The notes under the pieces are model-generated. The model worked only from the letters and a program-made list of their open reading frames with translations. It did not search any database and was not told where the DNA came from. Shown here one piece after another: positions 35,260-42,316 of a DNA stretch of 64,000 nt. Origin of the DNA: Verrucomicrobiia bacterium (GTDB taxonomy: Bacteria; Verrucomicrobiota; Verrucomicrobiia; JABWAM01); contig JAQUAF010000006.1 in the NCBI GenBank assembly GCA_028687435.1, forward strand, positions 1 through 64,000, given 5' to 3'. A program made the translations under genes and the position numbers. Numbering within the stretch: position 1 is the stretch's first letter; each line of letters opens with the position of its first letter.

Positions 35260-35515
35260 AAGTTTATTGGATTTTTTCTTATTCAGGGTTGGACTTTTTC
35301 CAATTTGATGATTGGAATTTGCCTAGTGTATTTTTTAGGCGCAAGGAAGTCAAATCTTTTCAAAAGGCAGGGCAAACGTATTAAAATCGGGCCATGCTTC
35401 CGCAAGGGCAGGATTTTGACAGCCAGGCGCAAAGCCGGCTGGATTCCCGTATTCGCGCATACGCGTCAACCTAACTTTTCCATGAACCAGCACAGGAAAG
35501 AATCAAGAGCATGCG
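35260..35515. other. Spacer upstream of the secreted protein
   Basis: Contains the AT-rich upstream region of the secreted gene, a GGCAAACGTATTAAAATCGG motif (35372-35391) also seen near 31076, and a partial REP palindrome near 35440. No gene is seen. Confidence 0.5.
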
Positions 35516-35787
35516 GATTGGCCACGGAGTCCCCACGGACATCCCCCGACCCTGTCATTCGACTTCGCTCATGGCGAGTCCACTCGACTCTGCTCGTGGC
35601 GTGCCTCCTCCCTCCTGCCCAAGCATTGCGTCTGGCTGACAATGGACAGATGGGCGTTTTATCTGCATGGCGCAGCCCGACTGCGCCATGCAGATAAAAC
35701 GCCCTCTTGCGATAAGGATCGCTGCGGGAAGGAGGGCAAAGGGAATCAGGGTCTGAGGGATGTCCGTGGGGATTCCGTGGCAAAAAG
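35516..35787. repeat. Fold-back repeat, copy 2, with nested palindrome
   Basis: The ends match copy 1 (9161-9303): GGCCACGGAGTCCCCACGGA at the left, TCCGTGGGGATTCCGTGGC at the right. This copy is about 130 bases longer because it holds a perfect palindrome in its middle. Confidence 0.75.
35652..35704. repeat. Perfect 24-base palindrome with 5-base loop
   Basis: GGGCGTTTTATCTGCATGGC plus GCAG pairs exactly with its reverse complement around a CCCGA loop. Perfect pairing suggests recent origin. It is nested inside the fold-back repeat. Confidence 0.85.
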
Positions 35788-35834
35788 TCTTAGGTTGACG
35801 CGAATACGGGAATCCAGTTGCTTCCGCGTCGAAT

Positions 35835-36033
35835 GTCAACCCGTCCCGCCCTCCATTTGTCGCGAAATGAATGGAGGGCGGGGCTCCCGCACCGCCTTGC
35901 CGGTTTTCTGCGTCGAGCGCTTGTCCCGCCAGCTTGTGCCGCCGAAGCTTTGGCGAAGGCGCAAGCTCGCAGAGCGAAGGCGGATCTGGCATCGAGCGTC
36001 AAGCCACCGGGCCTTGGGCCCGGCCTAATTTAA
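35835..36033 (-). repeat. GC-rich fold-back repeat family, partial copy D
   Basis: The two GC-rich arms, the GTCGAGCGCTTGTC stretch and the GGCCTAATTT end are present. The first part is replaced by a REP-like fragment (GACGCGAATACGGGAATCCA at 35797). Confidence 0.75.
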
Positions 36034-36072
36034 TGCGTTTGCCATGATGCCGTTGAGACTCTTCATTCCTGC

Positions 36073-36119
36073 AGCCTAACAGCCTAATAGTCTAACAGTC
36101 TAAGGGACTAATAGCCTAA
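36073..36119 (-). repeat. 3'-polarity array after the coiled-coil gene
   Basis: Reading with the gene at 36126-36491, units such as TTAGGCTA, TTAGACTG and TTAGACTA follow seven bases after the stop. Confidence 0.7.
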
Positions 36120-36125
36120 ATCCGT

Positions 36126-36491
36126 TCACGCCTTCCTCGACATCCCGCCCCCGCCCGGCTGCTGATAGCGCTTTTGCAGGTGTTGGTTGATTTGACGGCG
36201 TTGATGCAGATCGCCGAGTTGGGATTGGACCTCGGACATTTGTCCTTGCGCAAGCGTATTGTTGAGTTTTTCAAGATCCATGATTTGATGGATCAACAGA
36301 TGAATTTCCCGGGGACGCGGTTTGCCTTCCGCCTGTTTTTCGAATTCCTGGACGGTTGACATCAATTCCTGTTTCTCTTTGCCGTAGCGGTTCAATTCCT
36401 TCCACTTGCGGGCGCGGATGGCTTGCTGCTCGAGTCTGGCGATTTCAAGCCACCGTTGGTAACAGGCTTCAAGGGATTCAGGTGTGGGCAT
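36126..36491 (-). CDS. Hypothetical coiled-coil protein
   Basis: The 121-residue protein is almost entirely helical and charged (ARLEQQAIRARKWKELNRYG, KEKQELMSTVQEFEKQAEG, LHQRRQINQHLQKRYQ), with a flexible glycine-rich end (PGGGGMS). The size and heptad-like pattern resemble FlgN-type flagellar chaperones or other small structural proteins, but no signature decides it and no flagellar gene is nearby. No membrane segment or signal peptide is visible. It lies downstream of the histidine kinase on the same strand, separated by about 120 bases. Confidence 0.6.
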   Translation of the reverse strand: MPTPESLEACYQRWLEIARLEQQAIRARKWKELNRYGKEKQELMSTVQEFEKQAEGKPRPREIHLLIHQIMDLEKLNNTLAQGQMSEVQSQLGDLHQRRQINQHLQKRYQQPGGGGMSRKA

Positions 36492-36574
36492 GGTAAGGAT
36501 GAATATGAGCGCCGCGATGGTTCGTCTTGCCCGGACTGTAGTCCGAAGCCTGTTGATCCAGCAATTCCAAAATT

Positions 36575-36603
36575 CCTAACAGTCTGACAGCCTACAGTCT
36601 AAT
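36575..36603 (-). repeat. 3'-polarity array after the histidine kinase
   Basis: In gene direction the units read TTAGACTG, TAGGCTGT, CAGACTGT and TAGG, beginning nine bases after the stop. Confidence 0.65.
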
Positions 36604-36611
36604 CACCTGAT

Positions 36612-37817
36612 TCATCCGCCAAGCACCCGATGAATGACCGCCAGAAATTCGGCGGGCAGATAGGGTTTGGTCAGCACGGCATTGACCCCCAGTTTGCGCA
36701 GTTCGTCCCCGGGCAGATCCACGGTAAAACCGCTGGCAAGAATCACCGGAATGGACGCCCCCATTTTTTTCAGGTCGGCCATCATCTCGCAACCCGATTT
36801 GCGCGGCATGTTCAAATCAAGAATGATGGCTTCGATGTCCTTGCCGTGCTGGCGAACCATTTCCATGGCTTCCATGCCGTCCGTGGCTTCAAACAACCGG
36901 TATCCGGCCCGGGTGAGAATCTTGCGGTTGACATGCCGGACCAGTTCGTCGTTTTCGACCAACAGCAGGGTCCGGCCTTTGCCAAAAGCGGATGGCGACG
37001 AGGGAAGGGAAAGTTTTTTTTCGGAAGCCGGCGTCCGGGCGGCCCGGGTAACGGAAAAAAACATGCGAAAACAGGTTCCCTTGCCAGGTTCGCTCTTGAC
37101 GCGCAGTTTGCCCCGGTTTTCCGCAACCAACTGGCGAACCGTGGCAAGCCCAAGTCCCGCGCCTTTGTCATCCCCCTTGGTGGTCACAAAAGGCTCGAAA
37201 ACATCGCGCAAGGTCTCCTTGTCCATGCCACAACCGCAGTCCGACACAAAAATTTCCACCTGCCTGCCCTTGGACCGGGCGCCAAGAACCAAATCGCCCC
37301 CCTTGGACATCGCCTCGGCGCCGTTGATGCAGAGATTCATCAGAATCTGGCTGAGTTGCGAGGGAACCACCCGGATGCCCAGGTTTTCCGGCAAATCCAA
37401 TTCCATGCGCAGTTGGACCCCCGTTGGCAACAACCGCGCCACAAAGGAAGAGGTGTCCCTCAAATGCTGGCGGACATGGACGTTTTTCGGAACGGCGGCG
37501 CTTTGGCGGATATATCCCATGAGTTGCCGCGCCATCCCCACTCCGCATTGGGCCGCTTTTTCCGCGTCAAGCAGATGGGACGCGGCCGAATGTTGCGGAG
37601 TGGTCTCCGCCAGCGCCAGCGCCAGGCTGCCCCGGATGCTGGTCAGCAAATTGTTGAAATCATGCGCAATCCCGCTGGCAAGCAGCCCCAAGGTTTCCAG
37701 TTTCCGAGCCTGTATGAGTTGTGACGAGAGTCTTTTGCCGCGGGATGACGGCTTTTTTCCGGCAAGCCTGGATTTCTTGCCTCGGGAACGCGGAAAGTCT
37801 GAGGGAGCGGATTTCAC
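36612..37817 (-). CDS. Soluble hybrid histidine kinase with receiver domain
   Basis: The 401-residue protein has a HisKA helix with phospho-acceptor H52 (SGIAHDFNNLLTS), then an HATPase domain with N box MNLCINGAEAM (160-170), G1 DCGCGM and G2 GAGLGLA. It ends in a receiver domain (about 283-400) with acceptor D334 (IILDLNMP) and the lysine of LTKPY. It lacks any sensor, PAS or membrane segment before H52, only a basic 30-residue leader, so it probably senses through partners. The receiver may form a phosphorelay. No response regulator with DNA-binding output is adjacent. Confidence 0.9.
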   Translation of the reverse strand: MKSAPSDFPRSRGKKSRLAGKKPSSRGKRLSSQLIQARKLETLGLLASGIAHDFNNLLTSIRGSLALALAETTPQHSAASHLLDAEKAAQCGVGMARQLMGYIRQSAAVPKNVHVRQHLRDTSSFVARLLPTGVQLRMELDLPENLGIRVVPSQLSQILMNLCINGAEAMSKGGDLVLGARSKGRQVEIFVSDCGCGMDKETLRDVFEPFVTTKGDDKGAGLGLATVRQLVAENRGKLRVKSEPGKGTCFRMFFSVTRAARTPASEKKLSLPSSPSAFGKGRTLLLVENDELVRHVNRKILTRAGYRLFEATDGMEAMEMVRQHGKDIEAIILDLNMPRKSGCEMMADLKKMGASIPVILASGFTVDLPGDELRKLGVNAVLTKPYLPAEFLAVIHRVLGG

Positions 37818-37913
37818 AAAATTTTTGGCGACGAACCACCGGGATGCATCCCACTCATAACATTCCGGCAGGGAAAAGTAAATGACGGGAAAAGGGGGAG
37901 AAGGATTTTGATA

Positions 37914-37975
37914 AGCGGTGCAGGAGCCCCGCCCTCCATTGTCTGCACGGTAAAAAGAAGGGCGGGCCGTCGCCG
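37914..37975. repeat. Short copy of the GC-rich hairpin family
   Basis: GCGGTGCAGGAGCCCCGCCC is followed by AGGGCGGGCCGTCGCC in imperfect inverse orientation. The rest of the 276-base spacer holds no gene. Confidence 0.65.
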
Positions 37976-38031
37976 CGCCGCGGAATTCATAGGAAAATTC
38001 CTTTATCCGGTGAGACCCTTCCTTCCTTCCG

Positions 38032-38069
38032 CCTAATAGTCTAACAGTCTAATAGCCTAACCCCCTAAA
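38032..38069 (+). repeat. 5'-polarity CTAACAGT array before the glycosyltransferase
   Basis: Units CTAATAGT, CTAACAGT and CTAATAGC, then CTAACCCC and CTAAACC, end 26 bases before the ATG. Confidence 0.75.
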
Positions 38070-38094
38070 CCTTAAAATTTTATTTGCATCCAGA

Positions 38095-38808
38095 ATGAAG
38101 CGGGTGTTGATTTCAAACGTGCGCTTTTCCGTGCTCATCCCCGCTTTTAATGAGGAAGCCACCATTGGCAGGGTCTTGGAACGCGTTCTGGCCGCCCGCG
38201 TTGACGACCATGAATGGGAGGTGATCGTGGTCGACGATGGTTCCCGTGACCGTACCGCGGAAATTGCCGGAAGCTTTGCTCCTTCAGTCCAAGTCATTTC
38301 CCATTCGCAGAATCAAGGAAAAGGCGCCGCTCTGAAAACGGGGTTTGCCGCTGTGAAAGGGGATGCCGTGATCATTCAGGATGCCGACCTTGAATATGAT
38401 CCCGCCGAATATCCAAAATTGCTGGCCCCCATGATCAATAATTCCGCGGATGTGGTTTACGGCTCCCGTTTCCTGGGTGGCGATGCGCATCGGGTGATCT
38501 ATTTCTGGCACTATGTCGGAAACTGGATGCTGACCCACCTTTCCAATATGATCACCAATTTGAATCTCTCCGACATGGAAACCGGCTATAAGGTGATCCG
38601 CACTTCACTCCTGTCCCAAATCACGCTTCACGAGAAAGACTTTGCGGTGGAACCTGAACTCACCGCCAAATTGGCGCGCCTGAAACCCCGCTTTTATGAA
38701 GTGGGTATCAGCTACTACGGCAGAACCTATCAGGAAGGCAAAAAAATCACCTGGCGCGATGGGGTGAAAGCCATTTGGTGCATCTGTAAATATGGCTTCA
38801 TGGGATGA
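38095..38808 (+). CDS. Family 2 glycosyltransferase (DPM1-like)
   Basis: The 237-residue protein is a compact GT-A fold: FSVLIPAFNEEATIG, VIVVDDGSRDRTAEIAG, the metal-binding DADLEYDP and, late, the DMETGYKVIR acceptor-site motif. It lacks the extra membrane helices of larger polyprenyl-phosphate transferases, so it is probably a cytosolic or peripheral enzyme that makes a polyprenyl-linked mannose or glucose. The ATG at 38095 fits the domain start. It stands alone between tandem arrays and may contribute to the glycan locus further on. Confidence 0.88.
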   Translation: MKRVLISNVRFSVLIPAFNEEATIGRVLERVLAARVDDHEWEVIVVDDGSRDRTAEIAGSFAPSVQVISHSQNQGKGAALKTGFAAVKGDAVIIQDADLEYDPAEYPKLLAPMINNSADVVYGSRFLGGDAHRVIYFWHYVGNWMLTHLSNMITNLNLSDMETGYKVIRTSLLSQITLHEKDFAVEPELTAKLARLKPRFYEVGISYYGRTYQEGKKITWRDGVKAIWCICKYGFMG

Positions 38809-39190
38809 TTGTTGGTGAACGGTGTTCTTCAGGGCATTAAAATTGGCAAGAAAAAAAACGTCAAAATAAAATTTTTCATCTTGCCATTTAAATTTTAAAA
38901 CCGTAATTTGGTCTTCAAAGGTAAGGATGCCTGAAAAGGTAAGGATTCTCTACGAGTGAATGAGGTAAGGAATCTTTGCTAAACAAGGCATTTTGACCAA
39001 AAAGACGCAAGGGGAGAAATCACCCAACCAATGATGGTCGGGTCAAAAGAATCCAAAAATTGGAATTCCCGCGGGGAAACGCCGGGGTGCGGTAGCTTTT
39101 CCTTAAACGGCGATTGTCTTTTGTTTACCTTTGAAACGGCGGTGCAGGAGCCCCGCCCTCCATTATCCTCAATCGTTGAACCCTGCCTTT
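38809..39190. other. Spacer with GGTAAGGAT triplet and hairpin arm
   Basis: GGTAAGGAT or GGTAAGGAA occurs three times between 38917 and 38976 at 19- and 27-base intervals. One arm of the GC-rich hairpin family lies at 39138-39162. No gene is seen. Confidence 0.55.
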
Positions 39191-39228
39191 CCCTAACAGC
39201 CTAAAGTCTAACAGTCTAATCACCTAAT
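39191..39228 (+). repeat. 5'-polarity array before the orphan antitoxin
   Basis: CTAACAGC, CTAAAGT, CTAACAGT, CTAATCAC and CTAATCG run up to the GTG start at 39232. Confidence 0.75.
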
Positions 39229-39231
39229 CGT

Positions 39232-39471
39232 GTGATCCACTCCACTCTTACCAGCAAGGGGCAAACCACCATTCCCTTGAAGGTTCGCAAGGTTCTCAAC
39301 CTCAAACCGCGCCAGCGAATCATCTACGAGGTGCGCAACGATGGGGTTTTGATCCGCGCCCAAACCGAAACCATCCTGAATGCCTTTGGAGCGGTTCACC
39401 CCCCAGCCCAAGCCCCACGCGATTGGGCGGTCCTTAAAAAGCAGACCTGCGAAGCAGCGCTTGAAAAATAG
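39232..39471 (+). CDS. AbrB/MazE-type antitoxin, orphan
   Basis: The 79-residue protein begins IHSTLTSKGQTTIPLKVRK and continues VLNLKPRQRIIYEV, the swapped-hairpin DNA-binding fold of AbrB/MazE antitoxins, with a C-terminal tail as toxin-binding part. The start is GTG, directly after the array, with no Shine-Dalgarno sequence. No PIN or MazF toxin follows within 80 bases. The next gene is a nucleotidyltransferase of a different system, so this is an orphan, or its toxin has been deleted. It differs from the 10591 antitoxin in the second half. Confidence 0.8.
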   Translation: MIHSTLTSKGQTTIPLKVRKVLNLKPRQRIIYEVRNDGVLIRAQTETILNAFGAVHPPAQAPRDWAVLKKQTCEAALEK

Positions 39472-39558
39472 CGGGACGGATGTTTTTCGAAGGCAAGAGC
39501 CTCACGGGAGAAATTCAAATATTAATTACTGCCAGCCTTCAGTCTAAACAACCTGATC

Positions 39559-40080
39559 ATGACCAGGGAAGAAATCATCAAGGCGTTGGAGAGGCTTAAT
39601 GACAAACTGACGGTGATTGGGAAGACCGGTGAGTTGTGTGTTTTTGGCGGATCAGCCATGATGTTGCTTTTCAATGCGCGGAAAACCACCAAGGATGTGG
39701 ATGCAATTTTTTCCCCAACCCAGGAGATTCGAAAATTGGCGGAAGAAGTCGGGATGGAATTTCAATTGCCCAAGGCATGGTTGAACGATGGAATCAAGGG
39801 GTTTCTTTCCGACAATCATCAGACGGGAAGCGCGGGAATGCCGCAGTATTCAAATCTGCGAATTACCGCGCCAACGCCGGAATATCTGCTGGCGATGAAA
39901 TGCATGGCATCAAGGATTGGAATTGGTGAGCGCGATGAGGAAGACATCGGTTTTCTCCTCGGAAAAATGAAGATTGATTCCGTGGAAAAAGCGTTGTCGA
40001 TAGTAAGTGAATTTTTCCCTCCGGAACGGGTTCCCGTAAAATGCCAGTATTTGTTGGCGGAAATCCTGCAAAAAACTTGA
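39559..40080 (+). CDS. DUF6036-type nucleotidyltransferase, putative toxin
   Basis: This 173-residue protein reads as a small nucleotidyltransferase: ELCVFGGSAMMLLFNAR followed by TTKDVDAIF supplies the GG-S and D-x-D metal site near residues 30-50. YLLAMKCMASR and DEEDIGFLL match the helix typical of DUF6036/AbiEii-like proteins. Relatives act as toxins that nucleotidylate tRNA or as phage-defence components. A tandem-unit remnant (CAGTCTAAACAACC) precedes the ATG. The gene at 40179 is its likely partner, but a GC-rich repeat separates them. Confidence 0.75.
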   Translation: MTREEIIKALERLNDKLTVIGKTGELCVFGGSAMMLLFNARKTTKDVDAIFSPTQEIRKLAEEVGMEFQLPKAWLNDGIKGFLSDNHQTGSAGMPQYSNLRITAPTPEYLLAMKCMASRIGIGERDEEDIGFLLGKMKIDSVEKALSIVSEFFPPERVPVKCQYLLAEILQKT

Positions 40081-40120
40081 ATGCCCAGCGATGTTTGCAA
40101 TGAGTCCGCAGCCGTCCAAG

Positions 40121-40162
40121 AGGCGGCCCTCCTTAAAATGGAGGGTGGGGCTCCTGCACCGC
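40121..40162. repeat. Short copy of the GC-rich hairpin family between the two TA-like genes
   Basis: GAGGCGGCCCTCCTT is opposed by GAGGGTGGGGCTCCTGCACC. The arms are partly degraded. Confidence 0.6.
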
Positions 40163-40178
40163 TGATGGTCTCGGGAAT

Positions 40179-40586
40179 TTGATCATGGAATCCAGACCCC
40201 AAAGCTTGGCGGAAGTGGCGCAACGGGTTTTATTGTCGAAAGACGGGCAGGATTGTTTCGGCGGCCAATTCAAGGATTTTTTGCACGAATTCAATAAAAT
40301 GTCTTCTCAAGATCAAAAGAACGCCCTCGCGCGATGTCCACCCTCATTGAACGAATGGCGGAAGGATATTGGGAAGGTTTACGATGTTTATCTGGCGGCG
40401 GCGGCGATTGAACTGGCCCGCGCCTCCCATATGGAGGCGCCAGGATGGAGCATGCCGCGGCGTTTGGATCATCCGTGGTTTGCTCTTCCCGGCAAGTTCA
40501 TCCGCAATATCCTCATCATGGAAAGCCCCCCCGCGTTTCGCGAACGCAATCTGTTTGTCTCTGAAAACGCCCTTTCGGTCGCCTGA
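40179..40586 (+). CDS. Conserved partner of DUF6036-type nucleotidyltransferases
   Basis: The 135-residue protein has the pattern FLHEFNKMSSQDQKNALA, VYDVYLAAAAIELAR, PWFALPGKF and, at the end, MESPPAFRERNLFVSENAL. From memory this last motif marks a family usually encoded next to DUF6036-type nucleotidyltransferases and thought to be the antitoxin or regulator of the pair. It has no signal peptide. The two genes are separated here by 98 bases holding a repeat, and the order (enzyme first) may be reversed from the common one, which I cannot verify without comparison. Confidence 0.65.
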   Translation: MIMESRPQSLAEVAQRVLLSKDGQDCFGGQFKDFLHEFNKMSSQDQKNALARCPPSLNEWRKDIGKVYDVYLAAAAIELARASHMEAPGWSMPRRLDHPWFALPGKFIRNILIMESPPAFRERNLFVSENALSVA

Positions 40587-40588
40587 GA

Positions 40589-40735
40589 ACCATAAACCTT
40601 GAACCCCCTGACCCCAAATCCTTGGTGCCTGAGTGTCCCGAGTGCCTCAGTGCCTTCCCTTGAATCGTGAATCGCTGAACCCTGCCTGAATCTTGAATCG
40701 CGATGATTCGCCTCAATCCTTTTGGACGAAACATC
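40589..40735 (+). repeat. Mixed tandem units before the second PIN gene
   Basis: TGAACCCC-type units, then GTGCCTGA, GTGTCCCGA, GTGCCTCA and GTGCC, then TTGAATCG and GTGAATCG units fill the spacer between the two genes. Confidence 0.65.
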
Positions 40736-40743
40736 GCTGCCGT

Positions 40744-41178
40744 ATGCCCCGCTATCTCCTCGACACCGATGTGGTGATTTGCCTGCTCACCAACGAGCCG
40801 CCCGCCCATGCCGCGGCGGCCCGGGATTTTTTTCAGGGCGCAGCCGACGGTCATTACGAACTGCTGGCGCCCGATAATCTGCTCATGGAACTGGTGTGCA
40901 TTTTGGAACGGGTTTACCAGGTGCCCCGCCCCCGGGTGGTGGAGTATCTGCGGCAACTGATGTTTACGCCCGGAATTGTTTTTCCAAACCAGGATGTGGC
41001 CGAGGACGCCCTCAGGCGTTATGCCGAAACCAACGCGGAATTTTCCGACGCATTCGCCGCCGCCCTTGCCGCCTCGCGCCGCATCCCCATCGCTTCCTTC
41101 GATCACGACCTGGACCAGTTCAAGGACATCACCCGCCTCGAACCCGCCGCCCTCGCCCTGAAACTGAAAATCGCCTGA
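40744..41178 (+). CDS. PIN-domain protein, probable toxin without partner
   Basis: From the ATG at 40744 this 144-residue protein shows the PIN residues D7 (RYLLDTDVVI), E49 (NLLMELVCI), D102 (EFSDAFAA) and D120 (SFDHDLD), so the ribonuclease site is complete. A longer start at 40693 would add tandem-unit-derived residues. No antitoxin lies directly upstream; the AbrB-type protein at 39232 belongs to the same partner class but is 1.3 kb away with other genes between. It may have been separated by rearrangement. Confidence 0.8.
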   Translation: MPRYLLDTDVVICLLTNEPPAHAAAARDFFQGAADGHYELLAPDNLLMELVCILERVYQVPRPRVVEYLRQLMFTPGIVFPNQDVAEDALRRYAETNAEFSDAFAAALAASRRIPIASFDHDLDQFKDITRLEPAALALKLKIA

Positions 41179-41296
41179 AAAAACGCGCGGCGTCATTCCC
41201 GATCGCATGCGGATGACTGGTGGAGGCCAGCGAAATCAACCGTTGAACCGCCTCGCCATCCCCTGTGGTGATGAACCTCTTAACCCAAAATTCTTA

Positions 41297-41457
41297 GGAT
41301 GCGTCAAAAAATAAAGTTTACAAGATGACGCAGGAATTTTTCTCGCCAACGAGGCGCAAGGAGGGAGCATATCCCCTGTGGATCTGTAACCGACGCGCAA
41401 CAAAGTTGGCGAACAAGAGATCCAGTCAGGTTGTAAAGGTTATTTATTGACGCATCC
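41297..41457. mobile_element. 161-bp MITE-like element
   Basis: The ends are 27-base terminal inverted repeats (24 of 27 match): GGATGCGTCAAAAAATAAAG at the left and TATTTATTGACGCATCC at the right. A second inner inverted pair, CTCGCCAACG and GTTGGCGA, makes the whole fold back. It has no coding capacity, and no clear target duplication is visible. Confidence 0.75.
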
Positions 41458-41458
41458 T

Positions 41459-41516
41459 TGGTGCCTTAGTGCCCCGAGTGCCTCGGTGCCTTCCCCTGAA
41501 CCCCTCAACCCCCTTT
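41459..41516 (+). repeat. Tandem units before rfbF
   Basis: GTGCCTTA, GTGCCCCGA, GTGCCTCG and GTGCC, then TGAACCCC and CAACCCCC, occur between the MITE and the ribosome-binding site. Confidence 0.6.
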
Positions 41517-41536
41517 ACCAATTTAGGAGTAAAATC

Positions 41537-42316
41537 ATGAAAGTAGTCATTCTTGCGGGAGGCTTGGGCACCCGTCTGGCCGAGGAAACGGAAAGCAAAC
41601 CCAAACCCATGGTGGAAATCGGCGGCTATCCCATCCTCTGGCACATCATGAAACTCTTCGAGGCCCAGGGATTCAACGAATTCATCGTCTGCGTGGGCTA
41701 TAAGAGCGAGATGATCAAGCAGTACTTCATGAATTATTATATCTATAATTCGGATGTCACCTTCAACCTCCAGACCAACAGCTTCGAGGTGCACCAGGCC
41801 AAGACGGACAAGTTCAGGGTCACCCTGGTCGAAACCGGGCTTTCCACCCAGACAGCCGGAAGACTCAAGCGGGCGGAACGTTATGTGGGCAAGGAGGAGT
41901 TTTTGCTGACTTACGGCGACGGCCTCGCCGACGTCAACCTGCGGGAGCTCATCGCCTACCATCGCTCCCATGGCAAGATCGCCACCGTCACCGCCGTGCA
42001 GCCCGCCGGACGTTTCGGCCTTCTGGGGTTGGAGGCGAACGGACAGGTGAGTTCTTTCGAGGAAAAAACCCGGGGCGACGGCGGCTGGATCAACGGCGGT
42101 TTTTTTGTGCTGAAACCCCAGGTGTTCACTTATCTGCCTCCGGACGCGGATCAACAAATGTGGGAGCAAGCCCCCATGGAAAATCTCTCCCGCGATTCGC
42201 AATTGATGGCCTATAAACACCAGGGCTTTTGGAAATGCATGGACGCCGTGCGCGACAAGGGGGAATTGGAAAAACTCTGGCAGTCGGGACAGGCTCCGTG
42301 GAAGATTTGGGAATGA
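41537..42316 (+). CDS. rfbF: Glucose-1-phosphate cytidylyltransferase
   Basis: RfbF makes CDP-glucose from CTP and glucose 1-phosphate. The sequence has the pyrophosphorylase start KVVILAGGLGTRLAEET, then SKPKPMVEIGGYPILWHIMK, LLTYGDGLADVN and GWINGGFFVLKP, and ends FWKCMDAVRDKGELEKLW, the family's usual tail. It has 259 residues, the normal length. A TTTAGGAG ribosome-binding signal lies eight bases before the ATG, one of the few clear ones in this locus. Its stop overlaps the next gene by four bases (ATGA). This is the entry enzyme of the CDP-deoxysugar branch. Confidence 0.93.
   Translation: MKVVILAGGLGTRLAEETESKPKPMVEIGGYPILWHIMKLFEAQGFNEFIVCVGYKSEMIKQYFMNYYIYNSDVTFNLQTNSFEVHQAKTDKFRVTLVETGLSTQTAGRLKRAERYVGKEEFLLTYGDGLADVNLRELIAYHRSHGKIATVTAVQPAGRFGLLGLEANGQVSSFEEKTRGDGGWINGGFFVLKPQVFTYLPPDADQQMWEQAPMENLSRDSQLMAYKHQGFWKCMDAVRDKGELEKLWQSGQAPWKIWE

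Noticed and set aside
36667-37860. Long plus-strand frames opposite the histidine kinase
   Set aside because: Both plus-strand frames are shadows of a kinase with all catalytic boxes on the minus strand.
40693-40743. Longer start for the second PIN protein
   Set aside because: The extra residues come from tandem-unit spacer sequence, and the PIN fold begins at RYLLDTD just after the ATG at 40744.
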